7,579 nucleotides of DNA, taken from an uncultured Dehalococcoidia bacterium. GTDB taxonomy: Bacteria; Chloroflexota; Dehalococcoidia; Tepidiformales; Tepidiformaceae. The notes under the pieces were generated by a model. It did not search any database and was not told the origin of the DNA. It was given only the letters and a program-made list of their open reading frames with translations. The stretch lies in assembly GCA_937864275.1 (NCBI GenBank), contig CALMIW010000602.1, positions 1-7,579 of the forward strand. The letters run 5' to 3'. The translations under genes and the position numbers were made by a program. Below, piece after piece: positions 5,234 through 7,579 of the stretch (its first letter is position 1; every line of letters starts with the position of its first letter).

Positions 5234-6679
5234 TCAAACGTCGAAGTAGAGGTGGAACTCGTACGGGTGCGGCCGCATGCGGACCGGGTCCACGTCGTTC
5301 TCGTACTTCGAGGCAATCCAGGTCTCGATCAGGTCCGGCGTGAAGACACCGCCCTTCAGGAGGAAGTCGTGGTCGTCTTCGAGCGCCTTCAGCGACCCGT
5401 CGAGCGACTGAGCAACGGTCGGAATGTTCGCCAGCTCTTCAGGGCTCAGGTCGAACAGGTTGGTCTTATCGAGCGGGGCGCCCGGGTCCCAACCGTTGAT
5501 GATGCCGTCCATGCCGGCCATGAAGATCGCCGCGAAGGTGAGGTACGGGTTGCCGGCCGGATCCGGCGGGCGGAACTCCACGCGCTTCTGGCGCGGGTCC
5601 GGGCTCACCAGCGGGATGCGGCAGGCCGCTGAGCGGTTGCGGGCCGAGTACACCAGGTTCACCGGGGCTTCGTAGCCCGGAACCAGGCGCTTGTAGCTGT
5701 TCGTCGTCGGCGCGGCCAGGGCCATCAGCGCCTTGCCGTGCTTGATGATGCCCGCGATGTACGACAGGCACATCTTCGAAATGCCGGCGTACTCGTCGCC
5801 CGCGAACAGGTTGTTCCCGTCCCTCCAGATGGAAAGGTGGGTGTGCATGCCCGAACCGTTGTCGGCGAACAGCGGCTTCGGCATGAACGTCGCGACCTTG
5901 CCGTGGCGCTTCGCGACGTTCTTCACGATGTACTTGTAGAGGAGCGACTTGTCGCCCATCTTCGTCAGCGTGTCGAACCGCATGTCGATCTCGCCCTGGC
6001 CGGCCGTCGCCACTTCGTGGTGGTGCAGTTCGATCTGGATGCCGCAGGCTTCCATGATCTCCACCATCTCGTTGCGGATGTCGGTCTGGGTGTCGTGCGG
6101 GCTGACCGGGAAGTAGCCTTCCTTGTAGCGCGGGCGGTACCCCTGGTTCAGGTCGCCGCGCAGCGTGCTTTCGGCGCCGCTGTTCCAGATACCCTCGTCC
6201 GAATCCACCGAGTAGAAGGCAGAGTGCTGGTCGCTGGCGAAGCGGACTTCATCGAAGATGAAGAACTCGAGCTCGGGCCCGATGTAGACGGTATCGCCCA
6301 CGCCCGAATCCTTCACGTACTGCTCGGCCTTCTGGGCAACGAAGCGCGCGTCCCGGGTGTACCGCTCGCGCGAGACCGGGTCCTCCACGTTCGCAATCAC
6401 CGAGAGCGTCGGCGACTGGATGAACGGGTCGATGAGCGCCGTCTCCGGGTCGGGGATGAGGAGCATGTCCGACTCTTCGATCTTCTGGAAGCCGCGGATC
6501 GAGGAGCCGTCGAAGCCGTAGCCGCTCCGCCATGGCGAGCGGTTGTAGTCGGTCCAGTCATTCAGTTCGTGGATTGGACGCGTGATGTGCTGCCACTGTC
6601 CAAAGAGGTCGACGAACTTCACATCGACGAAGCGGATGGCGTTGTCTGCGCAAAACGCCTTGATTTCCTCGGGGGTCAT
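5234..6679 (-). CDS. glnA: Glutamine synthetase type I-beta
   Basis: A 481-residue cytoplasmic enzyme making glutamine from glutamate, ammonia and ATP; active as a dodecamer in this family. Seen: FDGSSIRGF (56-64), the metal-binding PELEFF (135-140, Glu136 and Glu138), KPLFADNGSGMH (268-279, His279), the flap NSYKRLVPGYEAPV (327-340) with Arg331, and RVEFRPPD (366-373, Glu368 and Arg370). The C-terminus closely resembles actinobacterial GlnA. At the adenylylation motif the sequence reads TNLFDLSPEE: Phe409 replaces the modified Tyr (Tyr397 in E. coli), so this enzyme should not be adenylylated there. The start at 6679 has the ribosome binding site AGAGGAG (6685-6691 complement) 5 bases upstream. 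Transcription is predicted from a GlnR-like array promoter at 6813-6866, leaving a leader of about 126 bases. Confidence 0.97.
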   Translation of the reverse strand: MTPEEIKAFCADNAIRFVDVKFVDLFGQWQHITRPIHELNDWTDYNRSPWRSGYGFDGSSIRGFQKIEESDMLLIPDPETALIDPFIQSPTLSVIANVEDPVSRERYTRDARFVAQKAEQYVKDSGVGDTVYIGPELEFFIFDEVRFASDQHSAFYSVDSDEGIWNSGAESTLRGDLNQGYRPRYKEGYFPVSPHDTQTDIRNEMVEIMEACGIQIELHHHEVATAGQGEIDMRFDTLTKMGDKSLLYKYIVKNVAKRHGKVATFMPKPLFADNGSGMHTHLSIWRDGNNLFAGDEYAGISKMCLSYIAGIIKHGKALMALAAPTTNSYKRLVPGYEAPVNLVYSARNRSAACRIPLVSPDPRQKRVEFRPPDPAGNPYLTFAAIFMAGMDGIINGWDPGAPLDKTNLFDLSPEELANIPTVAQSLDGSLKALEDDHDFLLKGGVFTPDLIETWIASKYENDVDPVRMRPHPYEFHLYFDV

Positions 6680-6684
6680 GAGTG

Positions 6685-6691
6685 CTCCTCT
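6685..6691 (-). promoter_or_regulatory. Ribosome binding site of glnA
   Basis: AGAGGAG on the minus strand, 5 bases before the ATG at 6679. It rules out longer upstream starts. Confidence 0.75.
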
Positions 6692-6796
6692 GGTGATGGT
6701 CGCGGGATCCCGATTGTGACGCGTTTCACGTTGAAGGCCAGCGGCACGAGCTTCGGTGCCATGAAGATCGTGTTACGCGTCCCTGCCCCGGGGAAC

Positions 6797-6844
6797 CCGG
6801 CGAATTGCCCAGAGGGTACCTCAGCGCCGTTTCCGGCGAATTGC
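6797..6844. repeat. 12-bp direct repeat in the glnA promoter region
   Basis: CCGGCGAATTGC occurs at 6797-6808 and again at 6833-6844 (plus-strand reading), 36 bp apart. The second copy is part of the operator array (it contains the GCAAT pentamer). The first lies over the predicted transcript start near 6806. Confidence 0.6.
6813..6818 (-). promoter_or_regulatory. Predicted -10 element of glnA
   Basis: TACCCT on the minus strand begins 15 bp after the start of the last operator pentamer, as at the two other array promoters. Predicted transcript start is near 6806. Confidence 0.55.
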
Positions 6845-6866
6845 ACGAGTGTTACGAACACGTTTC
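6829..6866 (-). promoter_or_regulatory. GlnR-like operator array upstream of glnA (four pentamers, 11-bp period)
   Basis: Reading the minus strand, pentamers begin at 6866, 6855, 6844 and 6833: GAAAC, GTAAC, GCAAT, GAAAC, each separated by exactly 6 bases. This fits the GTnAC-n6-GAAAC rule of GlnR boxes, and glnA is a standard GlnR target. The array lies in the 228-bp gap between the TTG-started gene and glnA, 41 bases after the stop codon of the former. It is shorter than the arrays at amt and the antiporter, which may mean different affinity. Confidence 0.78.
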
Positions 6867-6907
6867 GCGAACGGCCCCGGCAGGCTGCACGCATGTTCCT
6901 GAAAGCG

Positions 6908-7264
6908 CTAGGGCCGGGTGAGATCGACGCTCTTGATGCTTTCGATTCCCGAGGGAACGGGCACCTTCGCCCACTGCTCGCGGACCCAGGCAACGGTGTG
7001 GCGGCGCTCCTCCAGCGACGGGACAATGGGGCCTGTGGGGGGCGGTTCGGCAGCGACCGGCTCCCGGGCGATGGCGGCCAGCGCCTCTTCCTCAGTGATC
7101 GAGTCCGGCCCGTCGCCTTTGGTCATGCGGCGGTACATGTACCAGCCATCGCGCCAGTAGCCATCGCGGTAGAACGCGAACATGAAGTTCGGGTCGCCCA
7201 TCCTGAAGACCGTGCGGATTTCGCCCTGTTCGTCGAAGGTGGCGTAGTACTTGAATTCGTCCAA
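6908..7264 (-). CDS. Uncharacterised 118-residue Tyr/Trp-rich protein
   Basis: I do not recognise the family. The start is a TTG (complement of 7262-7264) supported by an excellent ribosome binding site GGAAGGAG (7271-7278 complement) 6 bases upstream. The N-terminal half is aromatic-rich: MDEFKYYATFDEQGEIRTV, then a segment around 23-47 with many Phe, Tyr and Trp (FMFAFYRDGYWRDGWYMYRR). This could be a small beta-sheet fold. The middle is acidic (GPDSITEEEALAAIA), followed by a Pro-rich linker and a C-terminal basic helix (LEERRHTVAWVREQWAKV). No signal peptide, membrane helix or cysteine is seen. It follows the MFS gene by 70 bases on the same strand and precedes glnA, but the glnA array lies between, so it is probably not in the glnA transcript from that promoter. 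Confidence 0.75.
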   Translation of the reverse strand: MDEFKYYATFDEQGEIRTVFRMGDPNFMFAFYRDGYWRDGWYMYRRMTKGDGPDSITEEEALAAIAREPVAAEPPPTGPIVPSLEERRHTVAWVREQWAKVPVPSGIESIKSVDLTRP

Positions 7265-7301
7265 TTGCTTCTCCTTCCGACCTCAGACTAGTCCCAATTC
7301 G

Positions 7302-7316
7302 CGACAAAACGTGTCG
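7302..7316. repeat. Short inverted repeat before the TTG-started gene
   Basis: CGACA (7302-7306) and TGTCG (7312-7316) around a 5-base centre lie in the 70-bp gap after the MFS gene. It may be a weak hairpin or an operator; it is too short for a firm call. Confidence 0.25.
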
Positions 7317-7334
7317 ATCTGCCCGTGCGCCGCG

Positions 7335-7579
7335 CTAACCCGCGGGAGAGCCCTCAACGACGGGTTCGGCAGGGCCACCAGTGCGCCCGGCGCGGAGGAG
7401 GAGCGGGATACCGAAGGCGAGCCCGCTGGCCCCGGCCATGATGCCGCCAATGGTGAACGCCTCGCGGAGCCCCCACTGGTCGGTCGCGTAGCCGAGCCCC
7501 GGCGCCAGCGCCGCCAGCACCAGGCTCCGGAACATGCTCGCGATGGAGAGCACCGTCGCGCGGCCCTCGGAACCGCTGC
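7335..7579 (-). CDS. MFS transporter, C-terminal part (5' end beyond window)
   Basis: The frame runs in from the window edge and stops at the TAG complementary to 7335-7337, giving 81 residues. It begins SGSEGRATVLSIASMFRSLVLAAL, like the R-A-T-x-L-S-x-x-S segment before a late helix of major facilitator proteins. A short loop follows (GYATDQWGLREAF), then a last hydrophobic helix (IGGIMAGASGLAFGIPLLL) and a hydrophilic tail. This pattern fits helices 11 and 12 of a 12-helix secondary transporter. The first Met-like codon in the window is internal and not the true start. Substrate is unknown. Confidence 0.72.
   Translation of the reverse strand, partial: SGSEGRATVLSIASMFRSLVLAALAPGLGYATDQWGLREAFTIGGIMAGASGLAFGIPLLLRAGRTGGPAEPVVEGSPAG

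Noticed and set aside
6676..7026. Minus-strand frame of 116 codons overlapping the glnA start by ATGA
   Set aside because: The overlap looks like translational coupling, but the frame runs through the operator array and overlaps the end of the TTG-started gene. It has no ribosome binding site of note and its composition is low-complexity.
5738..7291. A 517-codon plus-strand open frame opposite glnA
   Set aside because: It is antisense to the clear glnA and small-gene frames. Its length is a by-product of high GC and C-ending codons, and its composition (Arg/Val/Asp-rich) fits no protein family I know.

Overview
This is a GC-rich bacterial window with strongly C-ending codons. It is built around ammonium assimilation: an ammonium transporter gene (amt), a PII signal protein gene (glnK), a CPA2-type cation/proton antiporter with a small companion gene, a GNAT acetyltransferase, and type I-beta glutamine synthetase (glnA). 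Also present are an uncharacterised small gene and two truncated genes at the window edges. The glutamine synthetase resembles actinobacterial-type GlnA, and the promoters carry GlnR-like repeats. An actinobacterium or a Chloroflexota-like lineage is therefore my tentative guess; no rRNA or other marker fixes the taxon.

Layout: 1-150 (-) is the start of a zinc-ribbon-like protein, divergent from amt. 151-423 is the regulatory region of amt. amt (424-1869) and glnK (1987-2325) form an operon closed by a strong hairpin terminator (2398-2431). 2432-2550 is a regulatory region, followed by the antiporter (2551-3759) and a 167-residue unknown protein (3791-4294), probably cotranscribed. A GNAT gene (4444-5109) converges on glnA (5234-6679, minus) across a terminator that serves both strands. 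Upstream of glnA lie its regulatory region (6680-6907), a small Tyr/Trp-rich protein started by TTG (6908-7264, minus) and the C-terminus of an MFS transporter (7335-7579, minus, incomplete).

The main discovery is a shared regulatory architecture. Upstream of amt, of the antiporter and of glnA there are arrays of pentamers of the type GAAAC / GTnAC / GCAAT repeated at exactly 11 bp (6, 6 and 4 units). This is the known layout of binding sites for GlnR, the OmpR-family nitrogen regulator. In all three, a TAnnnT hexamer resembling a -10 box begins exactly 15 bp after the start of the last pentamer. This ties an ion antiporter and its unknown partner to the nitrogen regulon, predicts a leaderless antiporter mRNA, and makes the three transcription units co-regulated.

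A second point is that glutamine synthetase has Phe409 where adenylylatable enzymes have the modified Tyr in the NLYDL motif. Classical GlnE control of this enzyme is therefore unlikely. PII keeps Tyr51 and the residues for ATP, 2-oxoglutarate and Amt contact, so control may rest on transcription and on PII gating of Amt.
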